Below are positions 12,995-26,405 of a stretch of DNA of 64,000 nt, piece after piece (positions within the stretch are counted from its first letter, which is position 1; each line of letters begins with the position of its first letter). The stretch is from Tolypeutes matacus (taxonomy: Eukaryota; Chordata; Mammalia; Cingulata; Chlamyphoridae): NCBI GenBank assembly GCA_026826555.1, contig JAKSZT010054335.1, positions 1,014,117-1,078,116 of the forward strand. The letters run 5' to 3'. The notes beneath the pieces are model-generated. The model made no database searches. It saw only the letters and a list, made by a program, of their open reading frames with translations, and was not told the DNA's origin. A program made the translations under genes and the position numbers.

Positions 12995-14116
12995 GATCAT
13001 CCAAATCTTACACATTTTCATAGTATAAAAAACAGGAATCATTTCTCAACTCATTATATGAGGTCAGAGAAACCTTGATTCCAAAAATAGACAAAAAAAG
13101 GATGAGAAAGATTTACAAGCTAATATCACTATACAAACAAACAAAAACGTGGCAAACCACACCCTGCAATGTATTAAAACAAAAACAAAAACCTATGTTA
13201 TGACCATGTTGGGTGATCCCAAGAAGACAAGAGGGGCATACTGTTAGTAAATCTATCAATAATGCCATTCTCCACATCGACAGATTAAAGCAGAAAAAGC
13301 ATATGACCACAATAGATGGACAAGAAGTATTTGACATTTGATAAAATTTAATACCCATTAGTGATAACTAAAAATTACAGGCAAATTAGGAATAAAATGA
13401 GAATTTCTTTAATTTGATTGAGGTTATTTACCAAAAACCTCCAGCAAACATGTTTTTTAAAGGTAAAATGATAAAAGCATTTCTTTTAAAATCAGGAACA
13501 GGAACAAGACAAGCATGTCTACCCTCATCACTTTACTCAACCCTGTATAAAGATGCCATTGCAAGAGGGCAAGAAAAAGAAAAGATTTATAAGAATTTGA
13601 AATTTCCAGATTATATAATTGATCTATGGATAAATTTTAGAAAAAAAATTCTATCAAAATGGCTAGATAAGATCAATACACAAAATTCATTTGTATTTCC
13701 ATACATCAGCTACAAAAGTTAGAAAATATAAATTTTTTAAAGGCATTATTTACAATGGCAACAGATGAGTAAAGTACCTATGAATGAATCACATAAAAAC
13801 ATGCAAAACCTCTAACGAAGAAAAACCTATAATAAAATGCTACTGAAAGATATTAAAGTGGATCTAAATAAACGAAGAGATATAGTACATGGAAAGATAC
13901 AATATCATAAAGATATCAACAGTTCCCAAACTAATCCATAGATTCAATGTAATCAAAAAGTCTGACAAGGAGATTCTAGAATTTATATAGTTTAGCAAAG
14001 GGTTAAACATTGATAAGACACTCCTGAAAAGAAAAAAAAAAAAAAAAAAAGGTAGATAGATTTGCCCTATCAGACATCAAGATTTATTATAAAGTAATCA
14101 AAAATAGGAAAGTATG

Positions 14117-14506
14117 GAGAAGTGGATGTGGCTCAAACCATTGGGCGCCCGCCTACCACATGGAAGGTCCCAGATTAGGTTCTCGGTACCTCCTAAAAGA
14201 AGATGAGCAAGACAGCAAGCGGCCGGCTGGCGCAGCAAGCTGATGCAATGAGATGATGCAATGAGGAGACATGATGAGGAACACAACAAGCAGAGAGCAG
14301 ATGTGGCTCAAGTGATCCCGCCCACATGGGAAGTCCTGGGATTGGTTCCTGGTAACTCCTAAAAAACAAACAAACAAACAAACAAACAAACAAAAAAAAC
14401 ACGAGGAGACACACAGAGAGCACACAACAAACAAATATAGAGAGCAGACAGCAAGCACAAAACAATGAGGGCGGGGGAAGAAATAAATAAATCTTAAAAA
14501 AAAAAG
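14117..14506 (+). mobile_element. Composite SINE of two tRNA-like units
   Basis: First unit at 14117-14190 (gtggctcaaaccattgggcg), second at about 14296-14360 (gtggctcaagtgatcc ... ggattggttcc), followed by a caaa-repeat spacer and an aaataaataaatc poly(A) tail. Confidence 0.85.
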
Positions 14507-15183
14507 AAAATGTGGTACTGAAACACTGAAACATACTGACCAGCTGAACAGAACACGGTATGCAGAAACATACCCCATTTATATATAAACTTGATAAATG
14601 ACAGAAATGGCATTATAGATAACATCGAAAAGAATGTCCATTTAATAAATGGTGCCAGCACAACCAGCTATCCAGATGGGAAAAAATGAAATTGAATTCC
14701 TGCCTCATACCATACATAAATATCAATTCCAGATGGAGTAAAGCCTTAAGTGTCAAAGGCAAAACTTTAAAACTTTAAAAAATATATATATATAGTCTTT
14801 TTGACCTTGTGATGGTGATTTTTTCTTAAATAAGTCTTCAAAAGGCATTAACCATAAAAGAAAAGATATATTTGACTTCAGTGAAACTAAGGACTTCTGT
14901 CCATTGAAACATCATGAAGGAAATGGCAAGTTACAGCAGAAGGACACTATCTGCAACACATAAACCCGACAAATTATTAGTATCAAGGACTCGAAAACAT
15001 CAATATGGAAATACAAATGAATTTATACATTGATCTTATCCAGATACTTTGATACAACTGAATTTAAGACTTTAGTGAACTTTCTAAGATATTTCACAGA
15101 GATAAAACAGAATGGCCAAAACAAAGGAAAAGATGTTCAATCTCTGTAGTAAAAGGGAAATGCTATTTAAAACCACAGTGAGA

Positions 15184-15493
15184 CGATGGAATATTATGCA
15201 GCTATAAGAAATGAAGTCATAAAGCATATGACAACATGGATGAACCTGGAGGACATTATGTTGAGTGAAGCAAGCCAGACACAAATGGACAAATACTGTA
15301 TGACTGTGTTACTATGAACCAAATATATTGTGTAATATATTGTTTGATTCAAAAAAAAAAGAAATTATATGTATCCATTACATTTAATTCAGAAATGTAT
15401 ATATTTATTCATCTGTGTTTACTTTTTATTTTTAATTGTTTATATTTTTAATTATTAAATGTACAAAATAAAGTTAAAAAACAAAACAAAACA
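15184..15493 (+). mobile_element. 5'-truncated young L1 3' end
   Basis: The 3' 310 bp of the young L1, from the ORF2 C-terminus (atggaatattatgcagc) to aaataaagtt and an A-rich tail. A perfect 15-bp target duplication aaaaccacagtgaga flanks it (15169-15183, 15494-15508). Confidence 0.95.
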
Positions 15494-17324
15494 AAAACCA
15501 CAGTGAGATATCATTTCACATTGATTAGACTGACAAAAACTAAGAAGCCTAATAATACTAAGAGTGGATGAGGATATGATTAACAGGAGCTCTTAAACAC
15601 TGCTGGTATATAAATAAATTTGTACAATCCTCGTTTTGAAAAACTATGACACTACTGACAATGTCTTGAAAAGTTGAACATGCACATATCCAAGGACCTA
15701 GCAATTTACGTCCTAGCTATACCTTGAGAATTCCCACTTCTGAGCTCTAGGAAACATGTACTGAAATATTTACAGCATCCTGTTCATAAGAGCAGAAAAT
15801 TAAACAGAAGCAAAAGCCAAATAGCCACTGAAAGGACAATGGATAAATAAGTTGTGATATAGTCACACAATGGGATAGTAATCAGCAGTGAAAATGATTG
15901 AATTAATGCTACACATGATACAACATATAAAATCCTCAAGGGAAGAATCCTGACCACATCAAAAATTTTTTTCTTTTAATGATTATGTATTAGACAATAG
16001 TTGATATAGGTAAAATAATATATGTAAGTTAGGAAAACAATAAAATAAACACCCATGAATCTACGATGGATCAAACATGCCTCTTAATAGTCTATAGGTC
16101 AAACAGGAAGTCTTAAGGTAAAGAAAAAGTTAAGTGATAAAAAAATACATTGAGTTGAATGAAAATGCAAATGCAACATATCAAGATTTATGGGGCACTG
16201 ATAAAGCATGTGGTGAGATTACAGCACTAAATACATGAGAAAAGAAGAAAATCTCAAATGAATAATCTAAGCTCCCATTCCAAGAAACTAGAAAAAGAGA
16301 AAAAATAAACTCAAAGGAAGCAAAGGGAAGGAAATTAAAATTTATTAGAAATCAATGAAATTAAACATAAAAACAAGAGAAAATTAAAGAAATAAAATCC
16401 TGTTTTTTTTGAAAAGATCAATAAAATCGACAAATCTCTAGCAAGAATGACAAAGATAAAAGAAGACACAAATCACCAATATAGGAATGCAATAGCAGGT
16501 ATCACTACAGACCCTGCACACATCAAAAGGATAAGAGAATACTACAAACAACTCTACACATATAAATTTGACATCTTAGGTGAAATGAACCAATTCTTTG
16601 AAAACCACAAACTACCACAACACATTTAAGATGAAATAGATAATTTAAATAGTTCTGTAATGAATAAGGAAATTGAATTTGTAACTTAAAAGCTCATACA
16701 AAGGAAACCCCTAGGCCCAAATTGTTTCATTGGAGAATTCTATAAAATATTTGAAAAAGAATTAACACCAATTCTACACAATCTCTTCCAGAAAACAGAA
16801 GAGGAGGGAACAACTCCAAATTCATTTTATGGAACCAGTACTACCCTGATACCAAAACTAGATAAAGAGTACAAAAAAAAAAAAAAAAAAGAAAGAAAGA
16901 AAACTACAGATCACTATCCCTCAACATGCAAACTCCTTGAAAAACAAAAAACAAAACAAAAAAACCCTGGCAAATAGAATTCAGCAAGATATAAGAATTA
17001 TTATACACTCTTATACAAACTCTGACCAAGTGGGAATTGTTTTAGGAATGCAAGGCAGGTTCAATATTCAAAAATCAATGTAATCCACCACATTAAAAGG
17101 CTAGAGAAAAAAAAAAATCACATGATCCTATCAATCAACACAGAAAAAATAAAATTTAATGCCCATTCATGATAAAACTCTCAGAACACCAATAATAAAG
17201 GGGAACCTCAACTTGAATAGAGAACATCTACAAACAACCTTCAGCCAACATCATACCTAATGGTAACATACTACAGCTTTCTCTTACAAGGCAAGGATGT
17301 CCACCACTCTTGCTGCTGCTATTT

Positions 17325-17480
17325 TTTTTTTTTTTTTTTTTTAAAGATTTTTATTTATTTATTCATTTATCCCCCCCTTGCTGCTTGTGCTCGCTGGGTC
17401 AGCTAACCACGCCGTGCGGGCGGGCTTGCCTTTACCATATGGTAAACAGGAGCCCTACTGATTGAGCCACAGCTGCTTCC
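17325..17480 (-). mobile_element. DAS-type SINE lacking its B box
   Basis: Perfect 16-bp target duplication cttgctgctgctattt (17309-17324, 17481-17496). Compared with 43825-44011 it lacks about 30 bases covering the B box, between the 'gcgggcgggcttgcct' stretch and 'accatatgg'. Confidence 0.9.
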
Positions 17481-18205
17481 CTTGCTGCTGCTATTTAACA
17501 TAGTCCTGGAAATTCTATCCAGGGGAATAGGACATAAAGATTAGAAAGGAAGAAATAAAACTATCCTTATTGGCCAATAACATGATGGTTTACATAGAAA
17601 ATCTGAAGCAATATACAAAAAGAAAAAATCCTATAGAACTAATAAGTGAGTTCAGCAGGGTAGCAGGAAACAAGATAAAATATACAAAAATCAATTGTAT
17701 TTCCATATGCTAACAATGAACAACATGGAAATCAAAATTTAAAATACAATTGTTCAAAAAATATTAAATACTTAGGTACAACTCTAACAAAGCTTGTATG
17801 CTCAAACGACAAATGCTGATGAAATCAGTCCAAGGAGATCTAAATAAATGGAGAAACATGCCTTGTTCATGGATTAGAAAGAAGATACAACATAGTAAAG
17901 ATGTCAATTCTCCCCAAAATGATGTACAGGCTTAACACAACTCCTATCAAAATCCCAGCAAATTTTTTTTTTAATATAGACAAGCTTATTCTAAAATTTG
18001 TATAGAAAGGCAAAGGAACCAGATAAGCTAAAACTATTTTAAACAAGGTGATTAAAGCAGGAAGCCTCACTTTACCCATTTCAAGACTTATTATATCATT
18101 ACAAAAAGGAAGACCATGGTATTGGCAGAGGGATAGTGACAGAGATAAATGCAACTGAATGGAGAACCCAGAAGTGGACCCACACAAGTATGGACAATTG
18201 ATTTT

Positions 18206-18292
18206 TTTTTTTTTTAAGGAGGTACTGTGGATTGAACCGGGGACCTAGTATATGGGAAGCTGGCATTTAACCACTGAGCTATGCCCCCTCCC
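18206..18292 (-). mobile_element. Short monomeric DAS-type SINE, antisense
   Basis: Minus strand: gggggcatagctcagtggtt head, B box ggttcaatcc, poly(A). Flanks 'gacaattgatttt' and 'gacacgtgatttt' form an imperfect target repeat. Confidence 0.85.
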
Positions 18293-19201
18293 TGGGACAC
18301 GTGATTTTGACAAAGGTGCAAAAATAATTTTGATGGAGTAAAGATAGTCTTTCCAATAAATAGTGCTGGAGGAAATGGATATCCACAGGCAAAAACAAAC
18401 AAAAACAAAAAACTTTTATCTAAATCCCAAGCTTTATACAAAAATTATCTGAAAATAAATCATAGATTTAAATATAAAACATAAACCTATAAAACTTTTA
18501 GAAGAAAACATATCCTGAGTCTTTTTTCTGAACGCTTTCTCACCTGACTCTCCCCCGAATTCACTGCTTCTTTTGCAGAACTTGCAAGAGGTAATTTTTC
18601 TCTCCCATAGCCCTTGTACCATTGAGCATGGGGGTGTGGTACATGACCTTCTTGCCCCCCTTGGCATTATTACCCTCCTTCCTTTCTAAACCCAATCCCA
18701 CCCACCTTAATCTCCTCTCATGAGATTATATTTCCTATAAACACTCACTGACATCTGGAGCAATACTTTTTTCAATAATTTCAGTTTCTGACTCAGTGCC
18801 TCTCTCAAGTACATAATCTTTTCATCATTCTCTATTCTCAGTTTTTTTTTTAAACTCCTCTCCTTTACCCAGCTATTGTGTTCCATGGTCATATCCTAAA
18901 CTTTGTCATAACCAATAATGCAACTCCTGCCACCTCTATCAGCATGATTTCAATTTCATGCATCCCCCATTCTGACCATACCTAACTTTCTAGATCATGC
19001 CATCTAGAAACCAGTCTTCAATAGTCCTTTGATCTTACTAGGTACTTCAATGCATTGATTCTATACCTTTTTACTGACCCTGTGCCCCTGACCTTCTCTC
19101 TTTCTTCCTGACCCAGCTTAAAGTTCATGGACAATCATTAAATCCACTCCTTTGCCTCTCTCTCATTTACACTCACTTGGCAAAAAATAACCTACCATAT
19201 T

Positions 19202-19684
19202 TGTCTGGGTTTGCCAGGCTGCTATGACAAATACTATACAATGGGTTGGCTTAAACAACAAGCAGTTATTGTCTCACAGTTTGGGAGGCTTGAAGTCCAA
19301 AAGCAAGGCATGGGCAAGACCATGCTTTCTCCCCCATATCTGGAGCATCTGGTGCTGGCGTGCTACAATCCTTGGGGTTTCTTGGCTTGCATCTTGGCGC
19401 TAGTCACAATCTCTCTCTCCTGCTGTCTGCTCTCCTGGTTTCTGCTGACTTCTGGCTTCTAGCTCCTCCCTGTGGCATTCTCCGGATTCCTGGCTTCCGG
19501 TTTCTTCTCTTTTATAAGGACTCCAGCGATATGGATTAAGACCCACCCTGATTCCGTTGGCCATGACTTAACTAAAAATAACACCTTTAAAAGGTCTTAT
19601 TTACAAACGGTTTCACAGCCACAGGAATGTGGATTAAGATTAAGAATATGTTTTTCATTGAGGTATAAAATTCAACTTAACACA
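19202..19684 (-). mobile_element. MaLR-like LTR, antisense
   Basis: Plus strand begins tgtctgggtttgccaggctg and has 'ggcttaaacaacaa', 'ttattgtctcacagtttggg', 'ttataaggactccag', typical of antisense MLT1/MST-type LTRs, and ends with ttaacaca. TG...CA ends are present; I see no clean 5-bp target repeat. Confidence 0.7.
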
Positions 19685-19689
19685 CTCTT

Positions 19690-19880
19690 CCTCCAACATA
19701 CCAGGCACATCCCTGTGGGCCTCTGCATTGGCCTTTCCTTTTGCTTGGAAGACTCTTCAGCTAGTTATCCACATGGCTTACTCTCTTAACTTCCTTCAAA
19801 TCTTTGTTCAAATAGCATCCTCTCTACAAGGCCTACCCTGGTCACTCTATTTCAAATCACAACCAAGTAACTATGCTAAA
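19690..19880. repeat. L2 fragment
   Basis: The order of 'ggcctctgcattggcctttcc', 'cttcaaatctttgttcaaat' and 'aaggcctaccctggtcac' is typical of L2 3' regions. Confidence 0.65.
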
Positions 19881-21312
19881 ACTATTAAGAACCAAGACTC
19901 TCAATATGAGGAAGAAGATACAAGTTTAAAATCAAAGAAGTAAACCTTCTAAAATGTTAAACTTGAAATGGGAAACCAACAGCATGTCAGTTTATTTTTC
20001 TTTTTAAAAAAAGGTGTATTTCCTAGCTCTGTCATTGGAAAAAACCTAGAAAAAATGACAATCCAATAGCAATAAACCCATCTAGCACCCAAACTGTGTT
20101 TTCTAAGTATCATTCCACACTTAACGGTATTAGGCTCTTTGGAGTAATGGCTAATTCCAGGATTAAGGGCTGGAAATGTACAAGATGAGTCTAGGTCATC
20201 TTATCAGAAAACAAGGAAGCTATCAAATAGTAGTAAATCACATCAAAAGGGCATGAAGGAGCTTCCACTGGTCAAAAGAGGACAATTTACGCATCAAAAT
20301 GAATGATAAATTCAACTGACAAACTCATTAAATAAACAAAAGGTCACAACGAAACAGAGAAAAAACAAAAGGCTACCTCTTTCCAAAAAAAAAGGGGTGG
20401 GGGTGTCAGAATATACCAATGGAACTATTCTTTACTCTAAAACCTGGAAATTAAGGGGAAAAATATGCATTTATCCTGCCTTTAAAAAATACGAACTATA
20501 AAAACAAAAATAAAAACAAACAAAAACAAAACATGCAAAAAATATGAACTATAGTTCAGGGCAACTAAATTACTTTAGCTAGAGGAAAAGCTTTTTTTAT
20601 TCTTTTGGAAGAATACTAATGAATAACTAAGGAAGGAATGAGAGGTCACCACGTTGTACTTCTAATGACACAGCTGAATCAGACAGTGATCATGGGGAGG
20701 AGAATTTGTGGTGTTTGAGAATAAGGGTTAAGTTATCACCACCTGAACTAGCAGGTCAATCACCACAGTGTGGCTTGTACCACAACCAGACAGCGGCTGC
20801 CTCCTGACAAAAGAAAAGTTAACTTGAATGTAGCAAGATTCCAGAACTAATTTTCACTCAGAAAATATGGGATGCAGGTATGTGGGTGGGCAGGGATGTG
20901 GGACGGAGGTGGGGAGGAATAAATTACATGACACCACAAAGAAAGAGCCAAACAAAACCAAAGTTCGGCCCTTCTACAGCAGAGCTTCTCAAATTAAGTC
21001 TGTCCAAAAACTGTTACAGATCTGTAACAAAATAAGGAATTTGCCTCCCTACAACATAAATGAACCAAATCCCATTGAACTCAGCTGGTGTGTTTACCTT
21101 AGCAAGCCTTTCTGGCAAAGGGGAAACAGGCCAGTAGCTAGCAGTGGGTGGATGGGCACCAACTTATGGACAGCTTTTTTTGGATCAGCCACAAGTCGAT
21201 GCCAAGCAAAAGAGAAGAAAAAGAGACTCAGATATAAAGTCAATGTATGAACTCTAAGTCTTCATTTCAATGAATCAAATGAAAAAATACATTTTTTGAG
21301 TCATTCAGGAAA

Positions 21313-21402
21313 CTTTTTTTTTTTTAGGAGGTACCAGGGATTGAACCCAGGACCTCATACACGGGAAGCAGGCGTTCAAACCACTGAGCCATACCCACTC
21401 CC
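21313..21402 (-). mobile_element. Short monomeric DAS-type SINE, antisense
   Basis: Minus strand: gagtgggtatggctcagtgg head, B box gggttcaatccc, poly(A). Confidence 0.85.
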
Positions 21403-21589
21403 CAGTAGTATAATAATTAATATTCATTTTGTTAGGTGTGATAACAGCATTCAAGTTGTATAAGAAAATGCCCATATTTAAAAAAAATACTCAGCAAAGG
21501 GAAGAAAAAGCAAAAAAAGGTTTAGTTAATGCAGGTAAAAGATTAAGATTTTTTACAGTTTTAAAAAATGTGGCAAAAAATCATGATAA

Positions 21590-21682
21590 CTGCTGAATTT
21601 GGATAATGGGTATATGAGTTCACTGTACTATTCTTTTATGTATGCATGAAACTTTTCATAATAAAGGAGTCTACTTAAGAAA
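21590..21682 (+). repeat. Old L1 3' end
   Basis: 'ggataatgggtatatgagtt' to 'cttttcataataaaggag' resembles the L1ME-type 3' terminus. Confidence 0.5.
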
Positions 21683-22559
21683 TTGTTATCCATCCCTCCT
21701 TACCACTTTCTCCATTTCCTTTACCCTGCTTTTTCTTTTTTTCATAACACTTACCACCTTTTAATATCTACTCATTCAACATTTACAGACTGTTTACTAT
21801 GTATCAGGCTCCACTGTAGGTTCATAAAGATATAAAAACCAAACTAAACCAAGATTCTTATTCTTGTGCAGCCCAGATTCTGGTAGGAGCAGACAGGCAA
21901 GCATGATAAATAGCAAATTGTGGCAGTATGTTAGCAAAAGTGGGGTCAAAGATGCTTGTGAGGCTCTGGCCTCAGTACCTGCATGGCCATTAACTGCACT
22001 AGAAGACGATGTGGGCAGGTGACAAGGGTGTGGGGGAAGATCATTAGCTTTGGATCCTACCAGTTTAAGTGACGATGTTAAGCAGGCAGTTGAGTCTGGA
22101 GCTTGCGAAAGAGGTCTGGACTAGAGATATATATCACCAACATACAGATGATATTTAAAGCTATGAGATGGATGAGATCACCATGGGAATGAGTGTAGAC
22201 AAAGACTGAACCCACTAAGAGGTTGAAGAAAAGAGGAGAAACCGACAAAGACTGAGAAGAGTGACCATGAGATAGGAGAAAAACTGGAAGCCAAGAGAAG
22301 CAGGTTTTTCAAGGAGAAGGAATTGATCAATTATGCCAAAACTGCTGGTAAGTCAAACAAGAAGCAGACTAAGCATTTAACAATGTGCAGGTCACTGGTA
22401 ACCTTGATAAAAACAATGGTGGTAGCCTGATACAACTAACCCACCTATCCTTACAAAATCAATGCTCCACCAAATGTTTCACATTTCCTCGAACAGTCTG
22501 GCAATTAACACTCAGTATTTGTTGAATGAGTTAAGTTTTCTAATGAATCAATTCAAGGT

Positions 22560-22975
22560 AAAATTGTTAGGTCATGTCAGTCTCCATACTCTAGGTCTTC
22601 CTACTGCCTACAAATCAGGTCCAGACTCTAAGTTGGCTCCAATCTACCCCCAGTTTTATCCTCCACCATGCCTCTCTAAGTACTAAGCTGCTGGCATTCC
22701 CTCGAATTGTCCTGTTCCCTCTGCTTGTATCTTTATGTTCTTATTTTTCTGCCGGGTAAACTATGCCTCTTTCTTTCCAGCTCAAATAACCCTTCCTTTA
22801 AGGGGCTCAGTCAGCTCTCTCCCCCGCTGTATGGCACAAGCCTCCAATACAACACATATTAAACCATCCCCAATGAATGTCTCCCTATCCAGCCTGAATA
22901 GTCCTCCCAGGGAAAAGCAAGGCTTGTATCCTAGCAAGGAACACAGTGCTGCATTCCCAAGTGAGCTTGATGAAT
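22560..22975. repeat. L2-like remnant
   Basis: 'cttcctactgcctacaaatc aggtccagactc' and 'gcattccctcgaattgtcct' follow the L2 consensus order. Strongly decayed. Confidence 0.5.
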
Positions 22976-23370
22976 CCTAAAGCCCATTTCAGCCCAGAGA
23001 TAGGCTTCGGTCCTTCACATGAGATGCAAACCAGTGACAAAATTTCTGATGAGCTTCACCTCTCCTTAACTGTTTACCTTCTTCTGGTTCAGGACTGGTT
23101 CAAAGCTGGGAAAGCACAGGGAGTATTACTCTCCACCTTATGTGAAAATTCAGTTTACCTGAAGTAAAAGTTTCAAGAAAAAGACAGTAAGGCTTAGGGC
23201 CAACTTGTAGAGGGCTTGACTTCTAGGCTACCAGGGCATTCCCAGCTCTCAAAGAAATAAGCCACACTATAGCCACTTTGTTCAGGTAGGGAAATGGGGG
23301 GGGGGGCGTCATTTCCCTTCACCTCAAATGAAGTTTGCCATAAGCAGATGTGATTAGTACTCACAAATCC

Positions 23371-23556
23371 ATGGGGTAGGGAAATGTACGAGGTCCCAGG
23401 TTTGATCCCCGGTACCTCCTAAAAGCAAAAGAACAAACAAACAAAAAAACAACTCTCTTTGGGAGTCAAAGTAGATTACTGGTTGAGTGCCTGCCTCCCA
23501 TGGACGAGGTCCTGGGTTCAATCCCTAGCACCTCCTAAAAATAAACCAAAAAAACA
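23371..23556 (+). mobile_element. Two adjacent short DAS-type SINEs
   Basis: The first (23371-23452) keeps only the B-box half (ggtttgatccccggtacc) and tail. The second (23458-23556) is complete, with 'gtagattactggttgagtgc', B box gggttcaatccc and an A-rich tail. Confidence 0.8.
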
Positions 23557-23956
23557 CACTGGGCTCAGTCCAGGGTTTTGATGGCATTTTAATTCACAGT
23601 CTGAAACCCTCTACTGATGGAGCTTGGGTGTCTCTGTTTTAGGGGCCCCCACTGGGAAGTGACTCAGGGAGGGGGTGAGGGAGGAAGTGGCCGACCAACT
23701 AGCACTAAAAAAAGACCTAGGGCTATAGTGCCATTTATAAAGCCAGCTAAAACACTCAGGGCTGTCACCACATTTTCCAGCTCCGCCCACCCACTCACCC
23801 AAATCCAATGAGGTAGAGTAGGAGGAGAGAGGGAGACAAGGGCAGAGTTTTCAGGAACTACTAAACATCTTATTGTACCAACAGCATGTGATTTGCAGAT
23901 GTTTCTTACTAGTCCAGACTCCTCACCATGAGAATTCAATTCACACATCTGCCCCA

Positions 23957-24384
23957 CCTCCTCAATCTCACGTTCCAACTCACTCCTCCATGTGTTACGT
24001 GTAGAGAAACACACCCAGTATGTGTTTCCATGCCTGGGCCTTTGAACTGGTTCTCCCCTAGCCTGGAATGCCTCTCTCCACTGTGTCTGTCTGTCATGGT
24101 CCTATACATCCTTCAAGGTAACAACCAAATACTATCCTTTCCCTGAAACCATCCTTAACCCTCTGAAATGGAAATAACTGCTGCCTCTTCAGTGTTTCCT
24201 TAGGCCTCTGACACCTGCTGACACTTGTGCAGTTACAAAATTTATCTCATTCTGCCTTGTCTCATAATTAATTGAAGGCTATCTATTTCCCTGCTAATCT
24301 ATAAATGCCCAGAGATGGGACTGACTTTCCCTCATAGCAGTGTGCCTCACCCACCTAGCAATGCACTACACACAAAAGCACTTC
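23957..24384 (+). repeat. L2 3' region
   Basis: 'cctagcctggaatgcctctc', 'cttcaaggtaacaacc', 'cataattaattgaaggctat' and 'gcactacacacaaaagcact' follow the L2 consensus; the element resumes at 24680 after the L1 insertion. Confidence 0.7.
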
Positions 24385-24399
24385 AATAATGTGTTGGCT

Positions 24400-24664
24400 C
24401 AAAAGGACAAATACTGTATGACTGCATTACTACGAACCAAATATATTGTGTACCATATTGTTTGATCCAAAAAAAAAATTTATATGTATACAGTACATTT
24501 AATTGAGGAATGTATGTATTTATTCATCTGTGTTTATTTTTTAGTTTTTAATAGTTTATATTTTCAATTATTAAATGTACAAAATAAAGTTAAAAATTGT
24601 ACAGATCAACTAAAAAAAATAAAAAAATAAAAAATAAAGTGATACAAGTAAAAATAATAATAAT
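24400..24664 (+). mobile_element. 5'-truncated young L1 with probable 3' transduction
   Basis: A perfect 15-bp target duplication aataatgtgttggct (24385-24399, 24665-24679) defines the insert. Bases 24400-24596 are the young L1 3' end through aaataaagttaaaaa. About 65 further bases (ttgtacagatcaac ... ataaagtgatacaag ... (ata)n) lie before the second target repeat and are not found at the ends of the other L1s here. Confidence 0.88.
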
Positions 24665-24894
24665 AATAATGTGTTGGCTGAAGGAGTATCTCAAACATAA
24701 TGCCAGAGACCGTTTAGGGAATTCAGCAAACACTTTTGAGCGCCTGCAACATGCTGAGAACTGTGCTACATAATAGATGGCCCACATGCTTTTGGAGCTC
24801 AACATCTAGAGGGGGAAACACTCAAACACATCTACACTCTATTCAGCACAATAAGAGAAGATGCAAAGTGTTAAGGCAACGGATTATAATTCAG

Positions 24895-24965
24895 TAGGCC
24901 TGAGATGGGACCTGAGATTCTGCATTTCTAACAAGCTCCCAAGTGATGCTGATGCTATCAATTTA
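24895..24965 (-). repeat. MER5A-like fragment
   Basis: 'ctgagattctgcatttctaa' and 'aagtgatgctgatgct' match part of MER5A, a hAT-type non-autonomous DNA transposon. Confidence 0.6.
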
Positions 24966-25424
24966 ATAACATTTTGGGTAATGAGGTTTCAAAGTACGAT
25001 GGAAGAGGGAGAGATTAACTGTGCCTAGGGGGATACAGGAAGACTGTCTTGAGATAGGATTTCATACGACAAACCCCCACTGGAATAGAAGAAAGATGGC
25101 ATGGGTCTTTGCATACCAGAAACACACAAGTTGGCCAGAAGACAGGCATGCAAACTTGTGACCCCAAGATAATGTTTCCTAAAGCAAAGTGCTTTAGGAA
25201 TACAGGGAATGTTTGGCCAGGGTAGAGGCAAAAAGACCCCGGGTCTGCTCTCACTTGTTTCTCACTACGCTCTCTCTTCCCTTGAAAAGAAAGAACATGA
25301 AAGGAACCTTAAAAGACTGCCTGGCAGAGGTGAGGGGATACTCCAAGCCAAAGGAATACTGGCGCCAAGGCCTAGAAGTTGGAGAACACAGGTCATGAAG
25401 AGACAGTGTTACCGTATGCACTGC

Positions 25425-25990
25425 TATTTCCAGTAGAAGGGCCCACCCGATCTGGCTCCACAAAGGAGAAACACGTCTCTCAGTGAGAAGGTGATTTATT
25501 GTGAGTGCACAAGCAAGGAACTTGGGGAATCTTCCCAAAACCAGTTCAAAGTGAAAATGGGAGCTAGGGTTTTTATAAGCAAAAAAAGAAAAGAAGAGAA
25601 AAGGGTTAGGTGAGAAGAAAAACAAGTTCAAACAAACAAACAAACAAAGTGATGCCAGGGGTCTTGTGAGGAGAATAAGTACAATTTGTCAGTCTTGCAT
25701 TGTAGCAAGCACATTCAACTTGTGCTTGGCTTCAGTGGCTAGTAAACCACAGTTTAGATATTGTGCCAACTACTCAAGGCTATCAAGCCTTTTGTCTCTG
25801 AGAAAAGTTACAGATTTATTGGGTCATAAGATGCTCCTGACACCATTCCATCTGGTTTTGCTTTGAGACATTATCTTATTCCTGAAGCAAAACTGAGAAG
25901 GTCTGGTTAATATCCTTCAGGGAACTAAGTACAAAGGGTAAACTTCCAAAATTAGATGAAAAGAAAACCAGTTCAATTAATGTACTAAAA
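25425..25990 (-). repeat. Possible antisense retroviral LTR
   Basis: 'gaaggtgatttattgtgagt' and 'gggtttttataagcaaaaa' resemble the R-U5 and TATA regions of an antisense class I LTR. I cannot name the family or set its ends. Confidence 0.35.
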
Positions 25991-26317
25991 TTTTCAGAGC
26001 TGCTTAAGTGAAGAAATTTCAAATTTTTAAAAATTAATTTTATTATTTTTTCCTATCTTAAGTATCTCTTTTTATTATGCAAGCTCTTTACAGGGGATGC
26101 ACATAAAATGACAAACTACAGATAACATATTTGAGAGTACAATTTAGCAAAGAAGTTCACATAAGTATTGCATCATTTTATTCTTCAGCTTATTAAGTAT
26201 CATACTTAAGATTAATGAGATTGTTACTTGGGTTTATATTAGATATATATATGTATATAAATATATGAATGAAATGTACCCAAATTTTGTAAGTAACCAC
26301 AACATTTGACAGATTTT

Positions 26318-26405
26318 TATTATTTTTTTAAGGAGGTACCAGGGATTGAACCCAGGACCTCGTACGTGCGAAGCAGGCGCTCAACACTGACTTACACCTG
26401 CTCCC
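26318..26405 (-). mobile_element. Short monomeric DAS-type SINE, antisense
   Basis: Minus strand: gagcaggtgtaagtcagtg head, B box gggttcaatccc and poly(A). Confidence 0.85.

Larger units (their letters stand above)
13085..18490 (+). mobile_element. Old L1 ORF2 and 3' region, heavily interrupted
   Basis: Fragments such as 13414-13560 (YQKPPANMFFKGKMIKAFLL) and the region 16440-17900 translate to broken L1 reverse transcriptase. Divergence and many stops mark it as much older than the L1s at 1-3924 and 51-61 kb. It is broken by a composite SINE (14117-14506), a young L1 3' end (15184-15493), an antisense SINE (17325-17480) and another (18206-18292). The order of fragments suggests at least two old L1 pieces rather than one element. 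Confidence 0.75.
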
